From assembly GCA_002381125.1 (NCBI GenBank), contig DFUT01000044.1:1-64000 (forward strand): a stretch of 64,000 bases of DNA. Direction: 5' to 3'. A program made the translations under genes and the position numbers. A model generated the notes under the pieces. It was not told the origin of the DNA. It saw only the letters and a program-made list of their open reading frames with translations, and did no database searches. Below are positions 53,054 to 61,877 of this stretch, one piece after another. The stretch is from Bacteroidales bacterium UBA4179 (GTDB lineage Bacteria > Bacteroidota > Bacteroidia > Bacteroidales > Dysgonomonadaceae). Every line of letters starts with the position of its first letter. The stretch's first letter is position 1.

Positions 53054-54997
53054 ATGGCTTATAATATTATTGAGCTTAACGAAAAGCTTATCACAGAATT
53101 ACGTGCTCTTGCCAGAGAAATGGGCATTCGACGCCCCGATGCATACAAAAAAGAAGAACTAATCTATAAAATTCTTGACGAACAAGCTATTGCCGAAACA
53201 AAAAAATTAAAAGAAAATCATTCGGCAAAACAAACAAAACAAGAGCAAGCTAAGGCAGAAACAAAACCACAGGTTAAAAACAATACACGTGGTAGGCGAA
53301 AAAAAACGGAAGAAACCGATCATAAAGAAATCAAGGAAGTCAAAGACAAGGAAGTCAAAGACAAGGAAGTCAAAGACAAGGAAGTAAAAGAAACAAAACC
53401 AACCCAACCTACAGCCAAAAAAGAAGTAAAAAAACCGGAATCATCTACATCAACAACTACACCTGAAAAGGTTGCTGATAAACAAAGTGCCAAGAATTCA
53501 CAAAAGATTATTCCAAATTCAAAATCCACACCGATTCAAGCAAATAAAACATCGGCTGAGGGCGAAAAAAACGAAAAAGAAACTGTCGAAAAAACAGCAT
53601 CTAAGCCGAAACAATTGGTTTTCAGATCAAAAAAACATCGCAACGAAGAAAAGTCCAACACACCTGAAGTAAAACTTCCTCCGGTAGTAGCAGAAAACAC
53701 GAGTAGCGGAAATCAACCAAACACAGATGTCGATACGCCTACAATTACCGAAAAACCTTCCTTGGAAGAATTGATTACCCCTTCTCCGGTACAACCTCGC
53801 CAACAATCGCAACCTAAAAATCAACACACTGCTCCACAACAGGATCAGGCGCAAAAAGAAAAAGAACCTCTTTTTGATTTTGACGGCATATTGGTTGGAT
53901 CGGGGGTATTGGAAATTATGCCTGAAGGGTATGGCTTTTTGCGTTCGTCAGACTATAACTACATATCTTCACCGGACGATATTTATGTTTCGCAATCGCA
54001 AATACGCTTATTCGGACTAAAAACCGGTGACGTGGTAGAAGGCCCTATTCGCCCGCCAAAGGAAGGCGAAAAATATTTCCCTCTGGTAAAAGTAGATAAA
54101 ATCAACGGACGCAATCCCGAAGAAGTACGCGACCGCGTTCCTTTTCATCATTTAAAGCCCCTGTTTCCTACTGAAAAGTTCAATCTTACAAAAGGGCACA
54201 ACGATAATCTCTCGTGCCGTATTGTCGATCTTTTCACTCCCATAGGAAAAGGTCAGCGCGGTTTAATCGTAGCTCAACCCAAAACGGGAAAAACCATGCT
54301 GCTGAAAGATATTGCCAACGCCATTGCCGACAATCATCCCGAAGTGTATATGATCATCCTTTTGATCGATGAACGTCCCGAAGAAGTTACCGATATGGAG
54401 CGAAGCGTAAATGCCGAAGTTATCGCTTCTACTTTCGATGAACCGGCCGATCGACACGTAAAAATTGCTGAAATCGTTCTTAGTAAGGCTCAACGCATGG
54501 TAGAATGTGGACACGACGTAGTGATTCTGCTCGATTCCATTACACGCCTTGCCCGTGCATACAACACCGTACAGCCGGCCTCAGGAAAAGTATTGTCCGG
54601 AGGTGTAGATGCAAACGCACTACATAAGCCCAAACGATTTTTTGGTGCAGCACGAAATATCGAAAACGGAGGGTCGCTCACCATTATCGCCACTGCACTG
54701 ATTGACACAGGGTCGAAAATGGATGAAGTTATCTTTGAAGAATTTAAAGGTACCGGCAATATGGAGCTTCAACTCGATCGCAAACTATCCAACAAACGTA
54801 TCTTCCCCGCAGTGGATATCAATGCATCCAGCACACGTCGCGACGATCTTCTGTTGCCTGAGGATACGTTAAACAGAATGTGGATATTGCGCAATTTCTT
54901 GGCAGATATGAATTCGCTTGAGGCTATGGAATTTTTATTGACAAGGTTGAAACGCACCAAAAACAACGAAGAATTCCTTCTCTCGATGAATGATTAA
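53054..54997 (+). CDS. rho: transcription termination factor Rho with long charged insert
   Basis: A 647-residue Rho, about 230 longer than E. coli Rho. The N-terminal helix bundle (residues 1-45, IELNEKLITELRALAREMG) is separated from the RNA-binding cold-shock domain (about 275-350, GVLEIMPEGYGFLRSSDYNY) by a low-complexity Lys/Glu/Gln/Pro/Thr linker. The ATPase core has the P-loop AQPKTGKTMLL, the DERPEEVTDM segment and the Q-loop/R-loop region. In Bacteroides thetaiotaomicron a similar disordered insert drives Rho condensates. Inside the linker KDKEV is repeated by tandem DNA copies. Convergent with truA, 5 bp apart. Confidence 0.97.
   Translation: MAYNIIELNEKLITELRALAREMGIRRPDAYKKEELIYKILDEQAIAETKKLKENHSAKQTKQEQAKAETKPQVKNNTRGRRKKTEETDHKEIKEVKDKEVKDKEVKDKEVKETKPTQPTAKKEVKKPESSTSTTTPEKVADKQSAKNSQKIIPNSKSTPIQANKTSAEGEKNEKETVEKTASKPKQLVFRSKKHRNEEKSNTPEVKLPPVVAENTSSGNQPNTDVDTPTITEKPSLEELITPSPVQPRQQSQPKNQHTAPQQDQAQKEKEPLFDFDGILVGSGVLEIMPEGYGFLRSSDYNYISSPDDIYVSQSQIRLFGLKTGDVVEGPIRPPKEGEKYFPLVKVDKINGRNPEEVRDRVPFHHLKPLFPTEKFNLTKGHNDNLSCRIVDLFTPIGKGQRGLIVAQPKTGKTMLLKDIANAIADNHPEVYMIILLIDERPEEVTDMERSVNAEVIASTFDEPADRHVKIAEIVLSKAQRMVECGHDVVILLDSITRLARAYNTVQPASGKVLSGGVDANALHKPKRFFGAARNIENGGSLTIIATALIDTGSKMDEVIFEEFKGTGNMELQLDRKLSNKRIFPAVDINASSTRRDDLLLPEDTLNRMWILRNFLADMNSLEAMEFLLTRLKRTKNNEEFLLSMND
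53336..53385 (+). repeat. 15-bp tandem repeat in the rho linker
   Basis: GAAGTCAAAGACAAG is present three times in perfect tandem (53336-53380) with a partial fourth copy. It encodes EVKDK repeats. In-frame unit length means copy-number change would only lengthen or shorten the disordered linker. Confidence 0.9.
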
Positions 54998-55002
54998 ATT
55001 CA

Positions 55003-55761
55003 TCACTTTCCCTCCATCCGAATATCGGGTGGATAAACGATATCATCCAAAAAAAGAGCATTGGCAGGGGCAGATGTCCCTGCTAAACTACGATTTTTAG
55101 CTTCAATTATATGGCGGAAATCTTCTTCGCCTAATCGTCCACGACCCGCTTCAAGCAATGTCCCCACAATTGCCCTTACCATATTTCGAAGAAAACGGTT
55201 GGCAGTAATCGTAAATACGTAATCGTTTGCCGTTTTTTCCCAAAAAGCTTCTTTTATCCGGCAATTGTTGGTTTTAACATTGGAATGCAGTTTGCGAAAA
55301 CTGGTAAAATCTTCGTATTCTTTCAATATTTCGCACAACTTATTCATCAATGAGATATCGGGGACAAAGAAAACCCGATGTTTCAACTCATAAAGAAAAG
55401 GATCTTTTTGCGTTGTTACATAATATTTATATGTGCGTGAAATCGCACTAAAACGGGCATGAATATCGGGCTTTACTTGATAAATGTCTTTAACGGCAAT
55501 ATCTTTGGGCAGAAAACCATTCAATTTCACGATAAGGTCTTCTCCATCAAAAAAGTCTCCCTCCCAATCGAAATGGGCAACCATTTTTTTAGCATGAACC
55601 CCGGCGTCAGTACGCCCGGCACCAACAATTGCAATGGGCTTACGCAGCAAAGTACTCAAGGCTTCCTGCATCTTTTGCTGTACACTTATCCCATTCGGTT
55701 GAACCTGCCAACCGACATAATTTTTTCCGTTATATGCAAAAACAATAAAGAAACGCTTCAT
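55003..55761 (-). CDS. truA: tRNA pseudouridine(38-40) synthase
   Basis: A 252-residue TruA that makes pseudouridine at positions 38-40 of the tRNA anticodon arm. The catalytic Asp is in VGAGRTDAGVHA, with YNGKNYVGWQVQPNG at the start and TITANRFLRNMVRAIVGTLL near the end. It overlaps the upstream DUF5715 gene by 4 bp and closes a four-gene operon starting with dnaN. Convergent with rho. Confidence 0.97.
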   Translation of the reverse strand: MKRFFIVFAYNGKNYVGWQVQPNGISVQQKMQEALSTLLRKPIAIVGAGRTDAGVHAKKMVAHFDWEGDFFDGEDLIVKLNGFLPKDIAVKDIYQVKPDIHARFSAISRTYKYYVTTQKDPFLYELKHRVFFVPDISLMNKLCEILKEYEDFTSFRKLHSNVKTNNCRIKEAFWEKTANDYVFTITANRFLRNMVRAIVGTLLEAGRGRLGEEDFRHIIEAKNRSLAGTSAPANALFLDDIVYPPDIRMEGK

Positions 55762-56447
55762 TCATCGACCCTTACCGTAATATGAAAACAAGCTTGTTTG
55801 CGTTCGTGTTTCACATAGCAACGTTGTTGATTTTTCAAATCGAATAAAACTTGTGCCAAAACTAATTTCAGCCGCTCGGGCAATACTTGATTCACCGAAT
55901 CGGCATCAATGGGGTAAAAACGTTTCCATGAAATATCGAAAGTAGTTCCGTATCGGTGTGGCGAATTATCAATGGCATTGATATTTCGTCCAAATAAATC
56001 CAACGCATCTTCATCGGTACGTGTAACACTAGTAAGATAAAGTTTATAAAGTGGCAATTCTTTACGGTAAAGCGAGTCTCTGAAGTTTTGAGCAATATCC
56101 ACCAACAGTTTTGCTGCCGAGGGCACTAAAAAAGGGATAGAATGAGAAAGAGGGTATGTTTTATAGAGTTCGAGTTCATCGGGTAAACGCACGAGTTTAT
56201 TTTTCAACAACAATGTGTCATCTCGCGTTTCCATAGGTTTTATGCCATTTTTGATAGCCGAGGCCAAGTGAACGTCGGGAAAATCGTTGAATTCTCTGTT
56301 GTAATTTCCTGTAAAGCGAGTCTTCCTCTCCCGGATTACGGGCACAATTTTATCCGATTTTTCACCGGATTCCGCTTTCCCTTTATTGCAAGCAATAAAA
56401 AATAACGCAATACACACGCAACCTATTATCCCTTTAACATACTTCAT
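55758..56447 (-). CDS. DUF5715 family lipoprotein with M15-peptidase-like metal motif
   Basis: A 229-residue predicted lipoprotein with signal MKYVKGIIGCVCIALFFIAC. The core TSVTRTDEDALDLFGRNINA leads to NSPHRYGTTFDISW and, 60 residues later, ACFHITV. The spacing (Arg of SVTR, His-x6-Asp, later His) is that of zinc D,D-/L,D-carboxypeptidases of the VanY/M15 type, suggesting cell-wall peptide cleavage, though the family is formally DUF5715. An upstream GTG at 56456 would add three residues; ATG gives the better signal. Overlaps truA by 4 bp. Confidence 0.8.
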   Translation of the reverse strand: MKYVKGIIGCVCIALFFIACNKGKAESGEKSDKIVPVIRERKTRFTGNYNREFNDFPDVHLASAIKNGIKPMETRDDTLLLKNKLVRLPDELELYKTYPLSHSIPFLVPSAAKLLVDIAQNFRDSLYRKELPLYKLYLTSVTRTDEDALDLFGRNINAIDNSPHRYGTTFDISWKRFYPIDADSVNQVLPERLKLVLAQVLFDLKNQQRCYVKHERKQACFHITVRVDE

Positions 56448-56473
56448 AAAGTACACTTATCTCTCTTCAATTT

Positions 56474-57244
56474 TCATTTGTTCATTTCCCTTAATCGGAT
56501 CTTTGTGATGACCTGCTTGGTATTTAAAGGGAAATCGCCTTCCATCATCCATGCATAATAACTCGGTTCTTTTTTAAAAACCTCTGCAACGGCTTTCCCT
56601 TTATGTTTCCCAAAATTGAAAACTTCTACACCCTTTTCATTCAACACAATTCTCCCTGCAAAATCGACATTATCGTTGAAACTCGAAAATTCTTTTGATA
56701 GCACATTGATATCATTCACCAAATCGGGATATCTTTCGAGTTGCGATTTCAACACTTCATACGTTGCCACAGCATCTGCTTCTGCCGAATGCGCATTGTC
56801 CAATTCTTTGTCGCAATAAAATCGATAGGCTGCTTCCAAGGTACGCTGTTCTTTTTTGTGAAAAATAATTTGTACATCTACAAACTTGCGCTTGCTTATA
56901 TCGAATTCTACCCCTGCTCGAAGAAATTCCTCTGCAAGCATCGGCACATCAAAGCGACTGGAATTGAAACCTGCCATATCGCACCCCTCTAAAAAATCGG
57001 CAAGTGTTTTTGCCAATTGTTTAAAAGTTGGGCAATCTTTTACATCCTCATCGGTAATCCCATGAATAGCAGTAGATTCTTCGGGAATATGCATTTCGGG
57101 ATTAATACGATACGTTCTTATTTCTTCCTTTCCGTTAGGATAAACTTTTAAAAAAGACGCCTCCACAATTTTGTCTCTGGAAATATTGATTCCCGTAGTC
57201 TCCAAATCGAAAAAGACCAATGGATTTTTTAAATTTAGTTTCAT
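56474..57244 (-). CDS. DnaQ-like 3'-5' exonuclease (DEDDh) with C-terminal DUF3820-like part
   Basis: A 256-residue exonuclease of the DEDDh type: FFDLETTGINISRDKIVE (Asp and Glu), the Asp of FNSSRFDVPML, and HSAEADAVAT with the catalytic His and Asp. The C-terminal segment FNFGKHKGKAVAEVFKKEP resembles the DUF3820 putative quorum-sensing-like extension seen on many such nucleases. It lies 5 bp after dnaN, which suggests clamp-associated proofreading or repair, an inference from position. Not necessarily the replicative epsilon subunit. Confidence 0.9.
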   Translation of the reverse strand: MKLNLKNPLVFFDLETTGINISRDKIVEASFLKVYPNGKEEIRTYRINPEMHIPEESTAIHGITDEDVKDCPTFKQLAKTLADFLEGCDMAGFNSSRFDVPMLAEEFLRAGVEFDISKRKFVDVQIIFHKKEQRTLEAAYRFYCDKELDNAHSAEADAVATYEVLKSQLERYPDLVNDINVLSKEFSSFNDNVDFAGRIVLNEKGVEVFNFGKHKGKAVAEVFKKEPSYYAWMMEGDFPLNTKQVITKIRLREMNK

Positions 57245-57249
57245 ATTGT

Positions 57250-58383
57250 TTACTCGTTCAACATCATCGGCATTAATAATACCAACATATCTTCATTTTC
57301 TTCATTTTCTTCTTCCTCTTCCGGAAGAATGATGCATGCGCGTGAAGGATCGGAAAGTTCCAAACGAACATCTGTAGAAGGGATATTATTGAGAATATCG
57401 ATCAAAAAAAACGATCTAAATCCGATATTCATTGCATTTCCTTCGTAATTACACGGGATAATTTCTTCCGCGGCCGTAAGATAATCGATATTTTGAGCTG
57501 AAGCCACTATTTTATCTTGTGAAAATTGCAGTTTAACAAGACTGCTCGATGGATCGGAAAAAACAGATACCCTCTTCATCGCACTTAAGAAAGCAAGCCG
57601 GTCAAGTACAACATGATTGGGATTGTTTTGAGGAATAACGGAATTATAGTTTGGATAACGTCCTTCCACAAATCTACAAACCATCGTATATTTGGGTGCA
57701 GTTATGTATGCATTGTTTTCGTCGAACTTAATTATCACTTCGCCCGATTCCCGCGGGAGCAATGATTTTAGCAAATTTGCCGGCTTTTTGGGCAGAATAA
57801 ACGATGAATCCACCTCTCCTTTTGCTTTCTTGGTTATTATACGCACCAATTTATGTCCATCGGAAGCAACGAAAGTAAGATCCTCAGGTGTGAGATCGAA
57901 AAAAATACCGCTCATTACAGGACGAAAATCATCATCTGCCGCAGCAAACAAACTACGATTAATCCCCTCGAACAACACTTGAGCATCCAGCGTAACGGTT
58001 GAAGCCGAATCGCTCAAAGGCTTCGGCTGTGGATATTCATCTCCCTTTAATCCCACGAAATTGTATTTCCCGTTGTAATAATAAATATATACTTCCAACG
58101 TTTCATCGTTTATATCAATCGTTAACGGTTGATTGGGCAATTCTCTCAGCGGGTCAAGCAAATTTTTGGCATTAATTGCCACCTTTCCATTTCCTTCCAC
58201 ATTGCTTACTTCCACAAAAGTCTCCAACCGTACTTCATTATCCGCTGCTGTAAGCATCAATTTATTTCCTTCCAAAGAAAGTAAAAAACAATCCAATATA
58301 GGGAGATTGCTTTTTGGATTAATAACTCTGCTTATTGCTTGCAGAGGCTCGTACAAAGCTGCACTTGATACTACAAATTTCAT
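57250..58383 (-). CDS. dnaN: DNA polymerase III beta subunit (sliding clamp)
   Basis: A 377-residue clamp that rings DNA and tethers polymerase. It begins MKFVVSSAALYEPLQAISRV with the LPILDCFLLSLEGN block. Later domains carry RPVMSGIFFDLTPE and VEGRYPNYNSVIPQN. The C-terminal tail is unusually acidic (ILPEEEEENEENED) before MLVLLMPMML, the partner-binding end. Leads dnaN-exonuclease-DUF5715-truA. A minus-strand TATATTTG at 58429-58436 is a plausible -7 box. ATG at 58383 gives the family start. Confidence 0.97.
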   Translation of the reverse strand: MKFVVSSAALYEPLQAISRVINPKSNLPILDCFLLSLEGNKLMLTAADNEVRLETFVEVSNVEGNGKVAINAKNLLDPLRELPNQPLTIDINDETLEVYIYYYNGKYNFVGLKGDEYPQPKPLSDSASTVTLDAQVLFEGINRSLFAAADDDFRPVMSGIFFDLTPEDLTFVASDGHKLVRIITKKAKGEVDSSFILPKKPANLLKSLLPRESGEVIIKFDENNAYITAPKYTMVCRFVEGRYPNYNSVIPQNNPNHVVLDRLAFLSAMKRVSVFSDPSSSLVKLQFSQDKIVASAQNIDYLTAAEEIIPCNYEGNAMNIGFRSFFLIDILNNIPSTDVRLELSDPSRACIILPEEEEENEENEDMLVLLMPMMLNE

Positions 58384-58463
58384 AGGATGTGATTTTTTAT
58401 AATGATTTATGTTTTTAATTCGATTGAACAAATATATAAAATTATCTTTGAGTGAAAGCCGGT

Positions 58464-59366
58464 TTATCCAATTTTTTTATTTCGCGGATGATGTTCAATA
58501 ATCTCTTGTCTGAGGAAATTACGGTCGATATGAGTATATATTTCCGTTGTGGTAATTTTTTCATGTCCTAGCATTTCCTGAATAACTCGGATATTGGCCC
58601 CCCTCTCTAATAGATGAGTGGCAAATGAATGCCTAAAAACATGCGGACTGATTTTCTTCTTCAAATTTGCAGCTTCGGCATATTGCTGAGTATAATGATA
58701 TATCGTTATTCGTGAAATGGCCGATCCTCTTGAACTCAAAAAAACAACATCCTCGTGTCCTTTTTTGACTTTCATCTGTTTTCGGTAAAGAAGATAGTCG
58801 TTTATTTTTTGAATGGCAACATCCGAAATAGGAACTAGGCGCTGTTTGCTGCCTTTCCCTTCTACACGAATAAACCCCTCGTCAAAAAAAAGATCCGAAA
58901 ACTTCAGATTAATAAGTTCCGAAACACGCAATCCACAACTATAAAGCGTTTCGATAATGGCATAATTTCGTGTACCTTCTACGGTCGAAACATCAATTAC
59001 GCCCAAAATAGAATCGATTTCCTCGAGAGAAAGCACCACCGGCAGTTTTAATCCAATTTTCGGAACTTCCAACAATTCGCCCGGATTATCCGATATATAC
59101 TCATTCAACACAAGAAACCTGAAAAAAGATTTTACTCCCGATATGATTCGAGCTACCGAACGTGAAGCAATCTTCCGTTCATACAACTCGGCCACGAATT
59201 CTTCCAGATGATTATACGTTATGGTTTGATAAGTAAGTTGACGTGCTTCAACAAAAGCGTTAAATTTCCGTAGATCGGTCAAATAAGCATTTAGGGTATT
59301 TTTCGACAAATTTTTCTCCAGCAGTAAATACCGTTTATATTCATCAATAAGAGAATTGTGTTCCAT
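58464..59366 (-). CDS. xerD: site-specific tyrosine recombinase XerD
   Basis: A 300-residue XerC/D-type recombinase for chromosome dimer resolution at dif. N-terminal SAM-like domain: YKRYLLLEKNLSKNTLNAYL. Catalytic residues: Arg in SCGLRVSELINL, Lys in VEGKGSKQRLVP, HVFRHSFATHLLERGANIR, LGHEKITTTEIYTH with the nucleophile Tyr. All present. No mobile element borders, so it is the housekeeping enzyme rather than an integrase. 7 bp after a small membrane gene on the same strand. Confidence 0.95.
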   Translation of the reverse strand: MEHNSLIDEYKRYLLLEKNLSKNTLNAYLTDLRKFNAFVEARQLTYQTITYNHLEEFVAELYERKIASRSVARIISGVKSFFRFLVLNEYISDNPGELLEVPKIGLKLPVVLSLEEIDSILGVIDVSTVEGTRNYAIIETLYSCGLRVSELINLKFSDLFFDEGFIRVEGKGSKQRLVPISDVAIQKINDYLLYRKQMKVKKGHEDVVFLSSRGSAISRITIYHYTQQYAEAANLKKKISPHVFRHSFATHLLERGANIRVIQEMLGHEKITTTEIYTHIDRNFLRQEIIEHHPRNKKIG

Positions 59367-59373
59367 TTTATTT

Positions 59374-59721
59374 TTACTGTTCTTCTCTTTTTTCCTTTTC
59401 CAATTCTTTTGGCAACATCAATGCCGAATAGAACAAAAAAACCATCGCAATAAGCATGACCATCGGCCACTCGTTGCGTTGACGAAACATAAAGTAAGTA
59501 GACACCGCCATAAATGCGCAAGATAGCAGCTGAAAATTATATAATCGTTTTCCACGATTACTTTTGCCCGGATACGGAGTTAGTAGGGTAATTACGGTAA
59601 AGGTTATGACCCCCACTCCCATTATCCAAGGAACAACAGTTGGCATAAAACGATAACCCGCTGCAGCCAATAAAATGATTACTCCGGAAATTCGAAAAAC
59701 AGTGTCTTTTATCTTGTTCAT
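59374..59721 (-). CDS. small membrane protein of unknown function
   Basis: A 115-residue protein with four hydrophobic helices (ISGVIILLAAAGYRF, VVPWIMGVGVITFTVITLL, LLSCAFMAVSTYFMF, MVMLIAMVFLFYSALML) and a basic-acidic tail. No family recognised. It lies between divIC (23 bp) and xerD (7 bp), all on the minus strand, probably one transcript. Reading is clean with no sign of decay. Confidence 0.75.
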   Translation of the reverse strand: MNKIKDTVFRISGVIILLAAAGYRFMPTVVPWIMGVGVITFTVITLLTPYPGKSNRGKRLYNFQLLSCAFMAVSTYFMFRQRNEWPMVMLIAMVFLFYSALMLPKELEKEKREEQ

Positions 59722-59744
59722 AAATATCTCTTTATATCTTTGTA

Positions 59745-60047
59745 TTACTCGATAATGAAAACTTCTTCGTTTTCTTTTTTCATCAAATAATTTTCACGGG
59801 CAAATTTTTCAAGGTCATCTTTGTTGGATTGAAGTTCATCCAATTTCGTTTTATTGGTATCGATCTGAGCACGGTAAAATTCAATCTGTTTTTCCAATTC
59901 CTTTATTTGCCGATTATACTGTGCTTTTTTCAAAAGGCTGCTGTCGCTAAAGAAAAAAAGCATCGCAATCAACGCCGTAACAATAAAAAATTGATAACGA
60001 TTCAATCCCGCTATTTTCTTATGCTTTTTATTTTCGCCCCCATCCAT
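59745..60047 (-). CDS. septum formation initiator family protein (DivIC/FtsB-like)
   Basis: A 100-residue single-pass protein: a short basic cytoplasmic start, one membrane helix (FFIVTALIAMLFFFSD) and a coiled coil (NRQIKELEKQIEFYRAQI) ending in ENYLMKKENEEVFII, the typical tail of FtsB/DivIC proteins that link cell division to FtsL and FtsQ. A minus-strand TATTTTTG at 60072-60079 favours the ATG at 60047 over an upstream start that would overlap it. Confidence 0.88.
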   Translation of the reverse strand: MDGGENKKHKKIAGLNRYQFFIVTALIAMLFFFSDSSLLKKAQYNRQIKELEKQIEFYRAQIDTNKTKLDELQSNKDDLEKFARENYLMKKENEEVFIIE

Positions 60048-60205
60048 GATCGAGCAATTTGTTTTCTCTTGCAAAAATAACAATATTTTCAAGTATTGAT
60101 GCGATCTTTACCCGAAAAAAAAAAGATATTCCCGAATTTTTCGGCGAAATTTCAATAAAATAGGTTATCTTTACAACCCTATTGGAAATTTTCACTTTAA
60201 TACAT

Positions 60206-61849
60206 ATGAGAAAAAAAGTACTCCTTACTACACTTGTTTTCTTTTTTACTGCTTATCACGCATTTGCGTGTACAAACTTTCTTATTGGCAAAAAAGCATC
60301 CAACGATGGATCTACATTGATTTCATATGCTGCCGATTCTTTCAGTTTATATGGAGAACTTTATCATTGGCCGGCAAGAACCTACAAACCCGGCGAAATG
60401 CTCGATATATATGAATGGGACACGGGGAAATACCTAGGAAAAATACCCCAAGTATCTCGGACTTATAATGTAATCGGGAACATAAACGAATTTCAGGTAG
60501 CGATTGGAGAAACCACCTTTGGGGGAAGAACCGAATTGGTTGACACCACCGGGATCATCGATTATGGAAGCCTTATGTACATCGCTTTACAAAGATCGAA
60601 AACCGCTCGCGAAGCCATAAAAATAATGACCGACTTAGTTGCAGAACACGGTTACTATAGCGAAGGGGAATCTTTCTCAATCGCCGATCCCAATGAAATC
60701 TGGATCATGGAAATGATTGGGAAAGGACAGGAAAACAAAGGCGCCGTTTGGGTTGCTATACGCATTCCCGACGATTGTGTTTGTGCTCATGCCAATCATG
60801 CAAGAATCCATCAATTTCCTTTGAACGATCCCGAAAATTGCCTCTATGCTCCGGATGTAATTTCCTTTGCACGTGAAAAAGGATACTTCAATGGGGACGA
60901 CCATGAATTCAGTTTTTCAAAAGCATATGCTCCTCTTGATTTTGGGGCATTGCGTTTTTGCGAAGCTCGTGTATGGTCTTTTTTCAACCATGTAAACAAA
61001 AACATGGCCCAATACGTTACCTATGCAAAAGGAGAAACAACAAACCCTATGCCCCTTTACATTCGTCCCGATCGAAAAATATCGGTTGAGGACGCTCATG
61101 CATACATGCGCGACCATTACGAAAACACCGACCTCGACTGGCGATTCGATGTGGGTGCAGGTCCTTTTAACTGTCCTTACCGCTGGTCTCCACTAACGTG
61201 GGAAGTCGATTCAATCGAATATTTCAATGAACGTCCCACAGCGACACAACAAACCGGGTTTTCTTTTGTTGCGCAAATGCGTTCCTGGCTACCCAACGAA
61301 ATTGGCGGAATACTTTGGTTTGGTGTAGATGATGCCACTCAAAATGTTTACTATCCCGTGTATTGCGGAAACACACAAGTGCCCGAAGAGATGGCAGTAG
61401 GTAATGGCGATTTGCTGACATTTTCATGGACATCGGCTTTCTGGATACACAATTGGGTTTCGAATATGGTATACAGCAGATACAAAGACATGATTAAAGA
61501 TGTGCAAAAACTTCAAAATACGCTCGAAACCGATTTTAGAAACAACCAGCCCAAGGTAGAAAAAGAAGCACAAAATTTATATGAAAAAAAGAAAACTGAC
61601 GCCGTAAATTATTTGACAAATTACACCAATTCAATAATAAAAGATGGTGTTGCCCAATGGAAAAAGTTAGGCGAATACTTACTTGTCAAATACATGGACG
61701 GCGTAATAAAGAAAGAAGAAAACGGCGTGTTTAAACGAAATCCTTACGGAAAACCGACGTCACCCAACCGACCGGGTTATCCCGAAGATCACTATCGCCG
61801 AATCATTAAAGAAACAGGGAATCGTTATAAAGTTATCCCTATAAACTAA
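60206..61849 (+). CDS. C69 family dipeptidase
   Basis: A 547-residue secreted Ntn-hydrolase. The signal peptide MRKKVLLTTLVFFFTAYHAF is followed by ACTNFLIGKKAS: cleavage before Cys frees the N-terminal nucleophile, as in PepD/C69 dipeptidases. Other family motifs are DGSTLISYAADS, IGETTFGGRTEL, WIMEMIGKG and NHARIHQFP. The ATG at 60206 gives the proper signal; an ORF start further upstream is unlikely. Likely degrades dipeptides from protein fermentation. A box TATCTTTA (60166-60173) is a weak -7 candidate. Confidence 0.9.
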   Translation: MRKKVLLTTLVFFFTAYHAFACTNFLIGKKASNDGSTLISYAADSFSLYGELYHWPARTYKPGEMLDIYEWDTGKYLGKIPQVSRTYNVIGNINEFQVAIGETTFGGRTELVDTTGIIDYGSLMYIALQRSKTAREAIKIMTDLVAEHGYYSEGESFSIADPNEIWIMEMIGKGQENKGAVWVAIRIPDDCVCAHANHARIHQFPLNDPENCLYAPDVISFAREKGYFNGDDHEFSFSKAYAPLDFGALRFCEARVWSFFNHVNKNMAQYVTYAKGETTNPMPLYIRPDRKISVEDAHAYMRDHYENTDLDWRFDVGAGPFNCPYRWSPLTWEVDSIEYFNERPTATQQTGFSFVAQMRSWLPNEIGGILWFGVDDATQNVYYPVYCGNTQVPEEMAVGNGDLLTFSWTSAFWIHNWVSNMVYSRYKDMIKDVQKLQNTLETDFRNNQPKVEKEAQNLYEKKKTDAVNYLTNYTNSIIKDGVAQWKKLGEYLLVKYMDGVIKKEENGVFKRNPYGKPTSPNRPGYPEDHYRRIIKETGNRYKVIPIN

Positions 61850-61877
61850 AAGTAAGAATCCAAACATATTTTAAATT

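Noticed and set aside
53336..53385. Possible CRISPR-like repeats
   Set aside because: The 15-bp units are directly adjacent without spacers and in-frame within rho.
54985..55004. GATGAAT/ATTCATC inverted repeat at the rho and truA stops
   Set aside because: AT-rich stem with no T run; made of the overlapping stop contexts. Not a convincing terminator.
58443..58450. Plus-strand TATCTTTG upstream of dnaN
   Set aside because: No plus-strand gene follows; xerD and dnaN are on the minus strand. Chance match.
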